Source: Salvelinus alpinus (lineage: Eukaryota; Chordata; Actinopteri; Salmoniformes; Salmonidae). Taken from it: a stretch of 64,000 bases of DNA. The notes beneath the pieces are model-generated. The model was given only the letters and a program-made list of their open reading frames with translations, was not told the origin of the DNA and ran no database searches. Within the stretch, counting starts at the first letter, position 1, and each line of letters begins with the position of its first letter. The DNA lies in assembly GCF_045679555.1 (NCBI RefSeq), contig NC_092120.1:5472574-5536573 (forward strand). The letters run 5' to 3'. Positions 25,461-38,434 of this stretch are shown here, in pieces. Both the position numbers and the translations under genes were made by a program.

Positions 25461-26150
25461 CCATATGTTGTTTATAGTTGAATCTGTAGACATATTTATG
25501 TACTCAGTGCATGTGCCAAACATATTTGTCATTGGACGTGTCTTTATCTGAATAGCAACAACTGACTCAAACACGACAATGAATCTAAACTAATTAAATC
25601 AAATTGATATTGTTCCCACAGAAGTCCTGTCGCGATCTTGTTCAGGATGCAACATAATGCTGTCATAAACAAGGGCTGACAGTCTGTCATGCTAGTTTAT
25701 GTCAAATTCTGCACTAGCATTGTCGTGTTGTATTCTAGAGAGCAATGGAATCAATTATTGAACTGATTTACATGCCTAGTTGTCCGCCCATTAACTATTG
25801 ATAACTTATTTGAATCAATCACAAAAAGTACAGCTAAAACTACATGAAACTGGCTTTTTTTTTTTCATAGCCTTCTCTGCTTCTTTGTGGATCCTGCTTT
25901 ATTTGTTTCTTCCTGTTGAATTCCATTGCATGGTGATAAAATGACGAGGGGATCAAACACACACACAGAGAAGGAATTTACACTTTTATTAAAGTATATT
26001 AGCATTTCTCTGAGAGACTTCTATCCCCTCTTCTTTCACTCTACTCTCTCTGCATATGTACAGAGAAGCTATATCCATCAAGTGTATTTCATTTCTGTTA
26101 GTGTGAAAACACTTTGGATGAGGCTGGGACTTCACAGATCTTCAAAGCAG
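25461..26150. other. Intergenic sequence, nothing recognised
   Basis: AT-rich, no supported feature. Confidence 0.45.
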
Positions 26151-26157
26151 TGAGTGT

Positions 26158-26306
<149 letters not shown>

Positions 26307-26852
26307 ATGAGTTGTAGATAGTCATCTTCAGAGCAGTGGCATTGTTTGCGTATGCTCCCCCTGTACCACGGCACAATGTTCATGTATTATTCAGTAGGCA
26401 TAGTTCACACTGCTCTCTGAATAGCGCATATAGGTCAATGGCTCTCGGAGCAACATTTGCATTACACCCAGAGCCAAACACAGACACAGACACACAGACA
26501 GACAGATGAGAATCTAACATTCTTGATGGCTGAATAGGAGAGGAAACATGGAAGCAGGGGCTCAACAACACTCTTACAGGAGGGAAGTTGTTTACCATTA
26601 ATCAATCTACCAGACTCACACAACAACAAAAACACGTACATATTTGCACACACAAACACACATACCAAAAGACACAAGCATGCACAAATGCATGCATGCA
26701 CGCAGACACGTACACACACACACATAACCATATTATATTTCAGAGATTCTAGTTTTGTTTCAACATCTATGTTAACAAAGTGATGATGTTCATGAGATAC
26801 AGCTGAACCCAGCGCCATATAATAATAAGAATAAGAATATTTAAGCCGCAGG

Positions 26853-27262
26853 GGGCCTCCCGAGTGGCGCAGTGGTCTAAGACACTGCATCGCATTGCTA
26901 GAGGCATCACTACAGACCCGGGTTCGATCCCAGGCTGTGTCGAAGCCGGCCGCGACCAGGAGGTCCAGCATCATTGGGTTAGGGGAGGGTTTGGCTGGCC
27001 GGGATGTCCTTGTGCCATCACGATCTACAGACACCTTGTGGCGGGCTGGAGGAATGCACGCTGATTCGGTTACCAGTTGTACAGTGTTTCTTCCGACACA
27101 TTGGTGCGGCTGACTTCAGGGTAAAGCAAGCAGTGCGGCTTGGCAGGGTCGTGTTTCTGAGGATGCATGGCTCTCGACCTTCGCTTCTCCCCAGTCTGTA
27201 CGAGAGTTGCAGCGATGGGACAAGACTGTAAATACCAATTGGGGAATTGGGGAAAGCAGCAA
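26853..27262 (+). mobile_element. tRNA-derived SINE, long form
   Basis: The head CCCGAGTGGCGCAGTGGTC (A box) and GGTTCGATCCC (B box, 26,921-26,931) form a tRNA-like RNA polymerase III promoter. The body includes GAAGCCGGCCGCGACCAGG and, further on, AGCAGTGCGGCTTGGCAGGG. The head is the plus-strand equivalent of the minus-strand SINE at 44,847-45,059, but the 3' body differs. Confidence 0.8.
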
Positions 27263-27408
27263 ACAACATTGCCGGGGTTCAAGCTGTAAGAATCACCTTT
27301 TTTTAATATCCAAGGACCTGTAGTCCAAATTGACAGGTTTTCAGTTTGTTCAGTATTTTCAGTAATTGCTTTTATTTTATGAGGAAACAGAAACATATGT
27401 TTGCCTCT

Positions 27409-27486
27409 GTCATAGTCTTGGCAGTCTGAGTTCTGTCATAGTCTTGGCAGTCTGAGTTCTGTCATAGTCTTGTCAGTCTGAGTTCG
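27409..27486. repeat. Three tandem 26-bp units
   Basis: CATAGTCTTGGCAGTCTGAG recurs at 27,411, 27,437 and 27,463 with one substitution in the third copy. Confidence 0.9.
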
Positions 27487-27997
27487 GCTGGTAGCCCAAC
27501 TCTTCTTAATGGTCTCTGATCGCTGTTGTCCTCATTTACACGGCATATACGAAGAAATTCACCATTATTAGTCCACTGTCATTGGACTAAGAAAAACAAC
27601 AGTACGAAATAGAAATTCAGCAACTCTTGGATGACAGTGGAACTTGATAGAAGAGCTTATTTATTGCAAAAACTAAAATCAGCTATTTCAGCTCTTGGCA
27701 TTCATCAAGATATTTCAGAAACAGATGGTCACATTAGACTTCACATGTGGAACTTATAATTGATTCTAAAATCTGAAGATTTACTGTATTTTGCACATTA
27801 TCGCTTTACACATTAATATTCAACTCTAACATTCACTACACATATGAGTACCCAAGTAAAACATGCACATTATGTGCAAATGTTTGTGTGTGTGTTGTGT
27901 GAGAGTGTGTTTGCACTTTTGCCCAAGTGAGAAAAAAAGTAATTTGCTTTGATTCTACAAAACAGTGTCCATACAGTATGTGGAGGCCTTATCAATG

Positions 27998-28855
27998 TGT
28001 GTTGTGTTATGATTCACCTGAAAACACCTTCCACAATAGTCGGTCACCCAATCAGATGAACGTGTGAAAAAGACAAGAGAGAATTAGGCTAGACAATGTC
28101 AGCAGAATCTTTCACAGTATATTTTCCAATACATTTATCAGTCTATAACATGTTCTTGAGTGTGCCAGCTGTGTGTGTACATTGTGAGTGCATGTCTTCA
28201 TCCTTACTAGGTAGTAGATGGTTATGGTTATAACATGCTGGCAGGTTTGGCCTCTTTCTAAAACATTAGCTAGGTTTCCATAATGTTGCAATGTCTACCA
28301 TCCTCCAGGAGTGCTACTGGGTGTACTGCTCAACATGACTGTTATCAGCTGACTGATGTTCCAGCAGGGCTGGATGAAAAGCCTGCACACCCAGTAACAC
28401 TCCAGATGTGGGATGGAGCAAGCACACAGTAGCCTAACAGTGCAGTTATTTTACTTTCTGGGAGGTTAAAAGCCTTGTTGAAGGGTACAACAGCAGGAGA
28501 TCAACAGCGATAACTTGCGCCATACTGTACAGCACAATTGTCTGTTACTTTTTTGGCCAATGGCATTACAGATCATTTTTCTTTTTCATTCTTCAGTGAG
28601 TTGAGCTTTCCCGACAAGTAAAAAATCAGTCCTACTTGTCCGAAGTAGAGAAAAAGCTGATTTCACTGCCTGTGTTGTCTGAGTAACTGTCCTAAAAGCA
28701 CCATCCACAATAGCAGATTACAATCCAAATCCAATCACATGAACACATGAAAAAGACAAAAGACAATTACGTTGGCCAATGTCCACAAAATATTCCCCAG
28801 TATATAATCCAATAACAAACGGATAACATTAGCCTAGATTGTTACATTGAGTGTC
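27998..28855. repeat. Pair of diverged direct repeats, about 150 bp, 670 bp apart
   Basis: 27,998-28,150 and 28,667-28,820 share an ordered set of words: TGTGTTGT, a CACC(T/A)TCCACAATAG block, CCAATCA(G/C)ATGAAC, TGAAAAAGACAA, CAATGTC, CCA(A/G)TA. The sequence between them is unrelated except for a foldback element at 28,304-28,407. Confidence 0.6.
28304..28407. mobile_element. Small foldback MITE-like element
   Basis: TCCAGGAGTGCTACTGGGTG (28,304-28,323) is answered by CACCCAGTAACACTCCAG (28,388-28,405) in inverted orientation with a few mismatches. The class is unknown. Confidence 0.5.
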
Positions 28856-29300
28856 AGTTAGGGTTGGGTGTTTGTGTGGCTAATGTCAAGCCCTGTGTGG
28901 TAGGCTAATTACCCGGAATGTCACTAGTGTGATTCCCTTCTCTGAACCTCCTTACTCCATTCTTAACTGACCAACTTTGATTGAAATCTTCACTTTAAAC
29001 ACAAACACGTTAATCTGGCACAACTTTCACATGCTTAAACACGCTTTGCTCACGGATGACCAGGCAAACGTCTGGTTTTCCATAGTCAGATATAAACTTT
29101 CATCCCGCAACACATTGCACAGGCGTCAACACTGTTTTTAAAATGACAGTGTTGGAAAAATTCTTGAAGCCCCTGAGTGGAATTTGTTGAATGTGGCCAT
29201 TGAAGATGATCACCAAATTATCTATAACATACAATTTACAAACTGATAACAATGCACAAGTACATTTGAGTGGATACAAATGACAGACATGATTACCATA

Positions 29301-29348
29301 TTACACTGTATATAGATTACACTGTATATAGATTACACTGTATATAGA
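29301..29348. repeat. Three tandem 16-bp units
   Basis: TTACACTGTATATAGA occurs three times without change. Confidence 0.95.
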
Positions 29349-29379
29349 TTTTTCTATTGTGTTTTTTTTCTATTGTGTT

Positions 29380-29503
29380 AATTGACTGTACGTTTGTTTA
29401 TTCCATGTGTAACTCTGTGTTGTTGTTTTTGTCGCACTGCTTTGCTTTATCTTGGCCAGGTCGCAGTTGTAAATGAGAAGTTCTCAACTGGTTAGATAAA
29501 GTG
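29380..29503 (+). mobile_element. 3' tail fragment of a non-LTR retrotransposon
   Basis: TTTATCTTGGCCAGGTCGCAGTTG..AAATGAGAA...TTCTCAACT...GATAAA matches the minus-strand 3' end of the LINE fragment at 37,400-37,510. Only the tail is present. Confidence 0.65.
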
Positions 29504-29943
29504 TAAAATTGAAGCATCATACCATTCACAAGTGGTTGAAATAATTCCCATGGATCCAATAGCAGTCTGCTTTAGAGACCTGCTTCTCATGTTAATGACC
29601 CTGTATAACTCAGTTTAACGGCATCCTTTTCTGTCACTCTGTAGCAGAAATATCTAAATCAGGACAAGTTAACACAGTTAATACCCTACCAGCAATTTTA
29701 TTTAGCTACAAATATTGCCATGTTTTGACCATTATAATATCACCCAAGGAATCAACGATTTTCTCTCTTTCTTTCTCCTGAGCTCTCTATCCCTCTACTT
29801 TCACCTACTTGCTTTCAAATGACCCTGTATATCTAAAACCTTTTATGTCTTGCACTCTACAGCAATGAGTTGCAACACTGCAAACCTTTATAGCACTTGT
29901 TGATTTAATGAATAAGCCCTGTCCTATTTTCAAATAAATTCCA

Positions 29944-30125
<182 letters not shown>

Positions 30126-30235
30126 GTATGTCTATGTGCCCACAGCTGTATTTTGGGCTATTTTTATTGATGTTAACTACTTTAAATGTCTTCTTCTCCA
30201 GAACCGCTGGACAGATCAGAACCACATTGGTTATT

Positions 30236-31840
30236 CAGTTGAAGTCGGAAGTTTACATACACCTTAGCCAAATACATTTAAACTCAGTTTTTCACAATTC
30301 CTGATATTTAATCCTAGTAAACATTCCCTGTCTTAGGTCAGTTAGGATCACCACTTTATTTTAAGAATGTGTAATGTCAGAATAATAGTAGAGAGAATGA
30401 TTTATTTCAGCTTTTATTTATTTCATCACATTCCTAGTGGGTCAGAAGTTTACATACACTCAATTAGTATTTGGTAGCATTGCCTTTAAATTGTTTAACT
30501 TGGGTCAAACGTTTCGGGTAGCCTTCCACAAGCTTCCCACAATAAGTTGGGTGAATTTTGGCCCATTCCTCCTGACAGAGTAGGCCTCCTTGCTCGCACA
30601 TGCTTTTTCAGTTCTGCCCACACATTTTCTATAGGATTGAGGTCAGGGCTTTGTGATGGCCACTCCAATACCTTGACTTTGTTGTCCTTAAGCCAACTTT
30701 GTAAGTACGCTTTGGGTCATTGTCCATTTGGAAGACCCATTTGCAACCAAGCTATAAGTTCCTGATTGATGTCTTGAGATGTTGCTTCAATATATCCACA
30801 TCATTTTCCTGCCTCATGTTGCCATCTATTTTGTGAAGTGCACCAGTCCCTCTTGCAGCAAAGCACCCCCACAACATGATGCTGCCATCCCGTGCTTCAC
30901 GGTTGGGATGGCGTTCTTTGGCTTGCAAGCCTCCCCCTTTTTCCTCCAAGCATAACGATGGTCATTATGGCCAAACAGTTCTATTTTTGTTTCCTTAGAC
31001 CAGAGGACATTTCTCCAAAAAGTATGATCTTTGTTCCCATGTGCCGTTGCAAACCGTAGTCTGGCTTTTTTATGGAGGCTTTGGATCAGTGGCTTCTTCC
31101 TTGCTGAGCGGCCTTTCGGTTTATGTCGATATAGGACATGTTTACTGTGGATATAGATACTTTTGTACCTGTCTCCTCCAGCATCTTCACAAGGTCCTTT
31201 GCTGTTGTTCTGGGATTTATTTGCACTTTTCGCAACAAAGTACGTTCATCTCTAGGAGACAGAACGCGTCTCCTTCCTGAGTGGTATGTTGGCTGCGTGG
31301 TCCCATGGCGTTTATACTTGTGTACTATTGTTTATACAGATGAACGTGGTACCTTCAGACATTTTGAAATTGCTCCCAAGGATGAACCAGACTTGTGGAG
31401 GTCTACAATGTTTTTTCTGAGGTCTTGGCTGATTTCTTTTGATTTTCCCATGATGTCAAGCAAAGAGTCACTGAGTTTGAAGGTAGACCTTGAAATACAT
31501 CCACAGGTACACCTCCAATTGAAACAAATTATGTCAATTAGCCTATCAGAAGCTTCTAAAGCCATGACATCATTTTATGGAATTTTCTGAACTGTTTAAA
31601 GGCGCAGTCAACTTTAGTGTATGTAAACTTCTGACCCACTGGAATTGTGATACAGTGAATTATAAGTGAAATAATCTGTCTGTAAACAACTGTTGGAAAA
31701 ATGACTTATGTCATGCACAAAGTAGATGTCCTAATCGACTTGCCAAAACTATAGTCTTGTTAACAAGAAATGTGTGGAGTGGTTGAAAAACAAGTTTTAA
31801 TGACTCTAATCTAAGTGTATGAAACTTTCGACTTCAACTG
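30236..31840 (-). mobile_element. Tc1-like element, near full length (CAGTTGAAGTCGG family)
   Basis: It starts CAGTTGAAGTCGGAAGTTTA at 30,236 and ends TTTCGACTTCAACTG at 31,840 followed by TA. Length is about 1.6 kb, normal for the Tc1 family. The transposase is on the minus strand. The left TA is mutated to TT. It is not nested and not interrupted. Confidence 0.93.
30540..31460 (-). pseudogene. Tc1-like transposase, broken
   Basis: The N terminus is at about 31,451 (MGKSKEISQDLRKNIVDLHK, then SGSSLGAISKCLKVPRSSV), a paired-like HTH start of Tc1 transposases. The catalytic-domain middle is at 30,949-30,752 with GSIMLWGCFAARGTGALHKI and DILKQHLKTS. Frame changes separate the two, and near 30,700 sequence corresponding to the NDPKHTS region is lost. 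Not functional. Confidence 0.85.
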
Positions 31841-31842
31841 TA

Positions 31843-32866
31843 TATCATCTATGAATGCACATCTTTAAATGCACTATTTTCCAAAACTCTTGCTGAAACA
31901 ATATGGCCGCTATGAGCCAATGAGTTTGCATGAATGTTTTTTCCTATCGAACAGCGCTGCAATATGGCCAGACTCAACCACATTTTACAGGTTGGAAAGA
32001 CTCATCACTCTGAGTCAAACAGATCAAGAGATATAAAAATGTACCCGTTATACTGTAGCACCACAGTGGGGTTGATATTAATGTGCTTGCATATGTTCAG
32101 CCTTCACAGTGTTTGGAACAAAGTGTTGTTACAATACAAATTCCCGGGCCTAATCTATATGCTTTTATGTGATAGATCACCGCCACATGAATTTTTATTG
32201 GTTAATTAGGGCCATGTTGTTTTATGTACTAGTCTAGATTACAGTGTGTTTACAGACCTTGGTCCAAAGATGCCATGTATGACGTTTTGTAAAGATCGGA
32301 CATTCAGTGCCAGAGGAGTAGCGTTTTAAGTGTTTTTCACAAAATTCTAAATGGAGGCAAATCCATCATGGTGGAATTTAGTTTTTTTTATGGCACATTT
32401 GTTCCTTATGAGGAGAGGGACCTGTGGACAAAATGTCTGGACTCCAGTTCCCACGTGGTGCGGGGGCAGACCTTTCAAATTTTGCATTTTCAATTCCTTG
32501 TTATGGGAACACCATGTGGCCAATTGGCATGGTGTTGCATGAGAGGGTATGGCTCTTGGAGTTTGCTAAATTCCATTTCATCTCACAGGAATTTGCATTT
32601 TTTTCACCAAAATGGCAGAAAAAGGAACGTAGCAATAATGAACTGGAAGAAATACAACAGCGTTCCACCAGCTTCGCTGCTTGAACCGCTAATAATAATA
32701 ATAATAATAATAGGTTTGTTTTATATAGCACTTTTCATTACAAACAAGAATCTCAAAGTCGCTTTGAAAACCAAAACTAATTTAGGGATCTGTCAGTTCA
32801 TGGTTGACGGTCTCCCACATCCTCAGATGTCTGTCTGGTGTTGAGTTAGTTTGGAAAGGCAGTCAT
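31843..32866. other. Intergenic sequence with a short (AAT)n
   Basis: An AAT microsatellite lies at 32,690-32,712. Otherwise nothing recognised. Confidence 0.5.
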
Positions 32867-32868
32867 TA

Positions 32869-33116
32869 CCCTTACAGAAAAAACACATGATTTCCATTGT
32901 GGAAAATCACAGGATTTCACATGAAATTTCACATTTGAAGTTGTGTTTTTGGAACACTTCACATGTTTTCACATGTGTAGTTTCATGTTATCACATGTTG
33001 TTTACATGTTATCAATTAACTTCAAATAAGATAAAATGTGAGCACATGAAAACATGTGATTTTGGAACACTTCACATGTGTTCACATGTGATATTCATGT
33101 GGTTTTTCTGTAAGGG
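32869..33116. mobile_element. 248-bp MITE with TA duplication
   Basis: CCCTTACAGAAAAAACACATG at the left is answered by CATGTGGTTTTTCTGTAAGGG at the right, about 22 bp of TIR, flanked by TA (32,867-32,868 and 33,117-33,118). The interior repeats TTCACATGT and GGAACACTTCACATGT motifs in both orientations, giving nested hairpins. The TA TSD suggests a Tc1/mariner-mobilised MITE. Confidence 0.8.
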
Positions 33117-33447
33117 TATGTTAGATTTAGTAGAGGGAGCATCGCTGACACAGACAGGCAGGGAGTCAGTCAGATACTGGTAGACAGGTCCAGAGCTCTT
33201 CAACAGGCACGCCGTCTCCTCCTCCTCTGTAGGTCCACTATCAAAGTGTAGCACCCACCTGGTGATGCTTCGGCGGCTGTAAAACTCACTGCCAGAGAAG
33301 AACACCACACCTCAACAGTAGTCTGGAATAGTCCCCTTTGAGGCGAGCCTCTGCCGTTCCCTCACACTGCAGTCCACAGCCTTCCAGGAACCTGGACAGG
33401 TGGAACAAAAAGCCGGTTCTGTGATTCATCACTCAAATGCCTTTTAG

Positions 33448-33639
33448 CAGCGTTTCCCGAACTCGGTCCTCTGGACCCAAAGTGGTGCACTTTTTGGTTT
33501 TTGCCATAACACGACACAGCTCATTCAAATGATCAAAGCTTGATGATGATTTGATTATTTGAATCAGCTGTGTAGTGCTAGGGCACAAAACTAAATGTGC
33601 ACCACTTGGGGTCCCCAGGACCGAGTTTGGGAAACACTG
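33448..33639. mobile_element. 192-bp palindromic MITE, hAT-like
   Basis: It starts CAGCGTTTCCCGAACTCGGT and ends ACCGAGTTTGGGAAACACTG, and almost the whole length pairs as a palindrome (TTTGATTATTTGAATCAGCTG inside). Flanking octamers CCTTTTAG and CCTTATAC match at 6 of 8 sites, as expected for an old 8-bp hAT TSD. Confidence 0.8.
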
Positions 33640-35080
33640 CCTTATACTGTAGGTTTACATAGTCATGTCTAACAATACAAATCATTGTTTCTAATCTATT
33701 TTTGGGTTAATTATTTCTGTTGACTGTAAATACTTTTTATGCATGCTTATGGTGTTACAGCGATTATTGTTTTGTTTGTTAGCTCCGCTGCTCTTTATCA
33801 CACAGTACAGTCTGACCCATAGCACAGAACAGAGCCCAGAGCCCAGAGTCCAGAGCCCAGAGCCCAGAGCCCGGCTGAAAATCCATATCTTCTTATTGAA
33901 GTTCCAATACATCTGCCTCTCTCTGTCCCAACACACAGGGGACTGATGGAGACAAAAGAACCAGCCAAAAGCAAGAGAGAGCTGAATTGATTAGCAGGGT
34001 TGTTTATGAGATTTTCATTAAGCGCCTGGATTTTGAAGATTGGATTTGTGTCCGATAAGCAGAATGTAGCTGGCAGGAATGTGTCTGGCTTTCTTTTTAA
34101 AGCAACTCGCTGCTATTGACCTGGAGCGAAACACTTCAGCCTCAGCGTTTCTCCTCTGTGTGATTTCCCCACCACTTTGTCAATGTAATCCTCCCCTATT
34201 ATAGACCTACCCCTCACACACATGCACGTATGCACACATGCAGACACACACGCAGCACACATGCAGACACACATACACACAACTGCCTCCTCACAGGATC
34301 TGCTGTCTATTATTCTTCGATGTAGACATTCAATACCTTTCAGTCAGAACTCTAATAGAGTTCACGGCACAGACACCTCTCCTCACCTCTAATGAAAAGA
34401 AATACAACACATTAGATATACCAATATGTGATGTCTATGGCAACATCTAGCCACTTAACACACCAATGGAGTTAGGAGGAAAATGTATCTTTGCCAACTT
34501 AAATGTTTTCTATTTTCCACCATAGAAGTGAGGGTGAATACAGACCATCTGTTGTGTGGGACGTGTGGTGAGGTTAAAACTACTATTCTAAATCAGAACA
34601 CTGTGGAATGATGAAACACCACGCCACACGGCTACTTTACTGACTGACTGTCTGACTGACTGTCTGCTAGACCTCCATCATCTACGTCAAACGCACCAGA
34701 ATAGGAAAGATCTCAACTTATAATGTCAGAAGGGGTCTGTATTTTTTTAACTGAAGTTGGATAATTTGTTATATGTTTTTTGGGGAAAATGTATAGATTT
34801 TTTTTCAGATGTCTAATGTCGAAGAAAGTGATTTGTTTTGTTTCTAAAGTTTGTTCTGCTTAAAATATACAGTATGTGTTATCGTGGGCGGCACCGTGTG
34901 GTGAAGTTCAGAGTGCGTAAGAGACTCGCTATTCCAGGAATACGAGGGAGGGGAAACCGTGACAACATATCACATGTCCCTCATTTGCGAACACGTGAGG
35001 AGATCATGCAGTGAGAGGAGTTGGAGTACTGTTATCAGGGGAGAGAGGAGAGTTTTATTGGTTTTGCCACAGGCGTCACT
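33640..35080. other. Intergenic sequence, small tandem repeats only
   Basis: A short (CAGAGCCCAGAGCC)n patch lies at 33,829-33,872, a CA-rich stretch at 34,205-34,280 and a (CTGA)n patch at 34,640-34,667. No gene was recognised. Confidence 0.5.
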
Positions 35081-35109
35081 CACTCACTCACTCACTCCCC
35101 CCCCCCCCC

Positions 35110-35141
<32 letters not shown>
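35077..35141. repeat. (CACT)n, poly-C and (CA)n compound
   Basis: CACTCACT units, then 14 C residues, then about 28 bp of CA. Confidence 0.93.
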
Positions 35142-35144
<3 letters not shown>

Positions 35145-35724
35145 CCCCTGAGGCGGAGGGTACCATGGCTCCCTATTGATCCCACTGCAAACACACACCA
35201 TGGTCACAAGCAGGGGCAGACGATTCACAATCAATGCATCGTACACCAATCTGTAATACCCTGTGTGTATACCAAACACATTATTATAGTTAATACCCTG
35301 TGTGTATACCAAACACATTATTACAGTTCACAATAACTTACAAGTAGCACATACATATTCAAAACCTAAGATCTGTCAAATGTATTTCATTTTTTTTTTT
35401 TTATCAGTTTGTCATGACTAGACAAGCTGTTTTTGAAGGCTGGTGAAAATGTGTTACACAACCTGGCGAGGGGGAAGGGAAGTGGTGTTGCACTGAATCA
35501 AATTTCTTTCAATAGACCAAAGGCAACAGGGAACTAATGTGTGTCTTTCTGTTTAACGGGCCAGCAGAGCTAACAGTTAGAGGAATCCTGGACGGTGTTC
35601 AGGGTAAGAACACTTAGTCTGCTGGACATCCTCAATTATTCAAGTAAAGTCTTGATTGAATAACAGTGAGTTCCTTTCAACAGGCAGATTTCTTCAAAAG
35701 ACAACTCCAAATCAATAAGGAGAG

Positions 35725-35908
35725 AACCCACACACACAGATGCCACACCACACACACAGATGCACCCACACACACAGATGCGCACACACACACACACACA
35801 CACATGCATGCACACACACATTCTGTACGCGCACACATGCACACACAAATGCACACACACACAAACGCACACATACACACACACATGCATGCACGCACAC
35901 ACACAGAT

Positions 35909-35990
<82 letters not shown>

Positions 35991-36060
35991 GCACACAAAG
36001 ATACTGTACATGCACACACACACACACATGCACACATGCACGAATGCACACAAACACACA
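35725..36060. repeat. (CA)n microsatellite, compound
   Basis: Imperfect ACACAGATGC/ATGCATGCAC units flank an uninterrupted CA run at about 35,909-35,986. Confidence 0.95.
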
Positions 36061-37399
36061 ACCCATTCTTCTGAAACCTTTGCCTCAGCACGGTGCATCT
36101 CCATTAAGACTAATGATAACCAGACCAGCTATGATCTGTAACCTCCACAGCCCAGTGCCTGCAATTAAGATTTATGACACTCTACAGGAGTTAATAAGCA
36201 TTAAATATCTAAAGTGTGTGTGACTGGAATGTATTATCCATCAGCTGAGGCCATTACCATCTGAATAAGACTGCTGCATTCTACAGAATGTGCCCAATCG
36301 CGTTCAGCTTGTTGCTCCATCTGAAATAAATATGAATGGTTAATAAACACAGCCTCTTTGGTGACAAATACCCATTGGCCTTAGGATAATACTGTTTCCT
36401 CTGAGATTAAATGATTCTCAGAGAATACACACAGGGAGCACCATGAGCCCCTATACTAACTAACACATGCAGTTGAAGTCGGAAGTTTACATACACCTTT
36501 GCCAAATACATTTAAACTCAGTTTTTCACAATTCCTGACATTTAATCTGAATAAAAATTCCCGGTCTTAGGTTAGTTAGGATCACCACCTTATTTTAAGA
36601 CTGTGAAATGTCAGAATAATAGTAGAGAGAATGACTTATTTCAGCTTTTATTTCTTTCATCACATTCCCAGTGGGTCAGAAGTTTACATACACTCAATTA
36701 GTATTTGGTAGCATTGCCTTTAAATTGTTTAACTTGGGTCAAACGTTTTGGGTAGCATTTGGGTAGCATTTCACAAGCTTCCCACAATAAGTTGGGTGAA
36801 TTTGTCCCGTTCTTCCTGACAGAGCTGGTTTAACTGAGTCAGGTTTGTAGGCCTCCTTGCTCGCACACGCTTTTTCAGTGCTGCCCACACATTTTCTATA
36901 GGATTGAGGTCAGGGCTTTGTGATGGCCACTCCAATACCTTGACTTTGTTGTCCTTAAGCCATTTTGCCACAACTTTGGAAGTATGCTTGGGGTCATTGT
37001 CCATTTGGAAGACCCATTTGCGACCAAGCTGTAACTTCTTGACTGATGTCTTGAGATGTTGCTTCAATATATCCACATAATTTTCCTCCTCATGATGCCA
37101 TCTATTCTGTGAAGTACATCAGTCCCTCCTGCAGCAAAGCACCCACACAACATGATGCTGCCACCCACGTGCTTCTTGGTTGGGATGGTGTTCTTCGGCT
37201 TGCAAGCCTCCCCCTTTTTCCTCCAAACATAACGATGGTCATTATGGCCAAACAGTTTTATTTTTGTTTCGTCAGACAAGAGGACATTTCTTCAAAAGTT
37301 CGATCTTTGTCCCCATGTGCAGTTGCAAACCGTAGTCTGCCTTTTTTATGGCGGTTTTGGAGCAGTGGCTTCTTCCTTGCTGAGCGGCCTTTCAGGTTA

Positions 37400-38434
37400 A
37401 ATTTTATTTCACCTTTATTTAACCAGGTAGGCTAGTTGAGAACAAGTTCTCAATTTCAACTGCGACATGGCCAAGATAAAGCATAGCAGATTGACACATA
37501 CAACAAAACAGAGTTATATAAACAAACATACAGTATAAACAAACATAAACAAACATACAGTCAATAATACAGTAGAAAAAAAGAAAAAAAGTCTATATAC
37601 AGTGTGTGCAAATGAGGTAAGATAAGGGAGGTAAGGTAATAAATAGGCCATGGTGGTGAAGTAATTACAATTATGCAATTAAACACTTGAATGGTAGATG
37701 TGCAGAAGATGACTGTGCAAGTAGAGATACTGGGGTGCAAAGGAGCAAGATAAATACATAAATACAGTATGGGGAAGGGGTAGTTGGATGGGCTGTTTAC
37801 AAATGGGCTATGTACAGGTGCAGTGATCTGTGAGCTGCTCTGACAGCAGGTGCTTAAAGCTAGTGAGGGAGATATGAGTCTCCAGCTTCAGTGATTTTTG
37901 CAGTTCGTTTCAGTCATTGGCAGCAGAGACCTGGAAGGAAAGGCGGCCAAAGGAGGAATTGGCTTTGGGGTGACCAGTGAGATATACCTGCTGGAGCGTG
38001 TGCTATGGTTGGGTGCTGCTATGGTGACCAGTGAGCTGAGATAAGGTGGGGCTTTACCTATCAGAGACTTTTAGATGACCTGGAGCCAGTGGGTTTGGCG
38101 ACGGGTATGGAGCGAGGGCCAGCCAACGAGAGCATACAGGTCACAGTGGTGGGTAGTATATGGGTATTTATACCTAGGTATTTGTAGTTGTCCACATATT
38201 CTAAGTCAGAACCGTCCAGAGTAGTGATGCTGGACGGGCAAGCAGGTGCGGGCAGCGATCGGTTGAATAGCATGCATTTAGTTTTACTTGCATTTAAGAG
38301 CAGTTGGAGGCCAAGGAAGGAGAGTTGTATGGCATTGAAGCTCGTCTGGAGGTTAGTTAACACAGTGTCCAAAGAAGGGCTGGAAGTATACAGAATGGTG
38401 TCGTCTGCGTAGAGGTGGATCAGAGAATCACCAG
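37400..38434 (-). mobile_element. 5'-truncated non-LTR retrotransposon (LINE) inside the Tc1-like element
   Basis: The 3' tail on the minus strand ends CCTGGTTAAATAAAGGTGAAA (near 37,400). The other end is at the RT active site. Direct repeats CAGGTTA (37,393-37,399) and CAGGTGA (38,435-38,441) are the likely TSD. Truncation at the 5' side is typical of target-primed reverse transcription. Confidence 0.85.
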
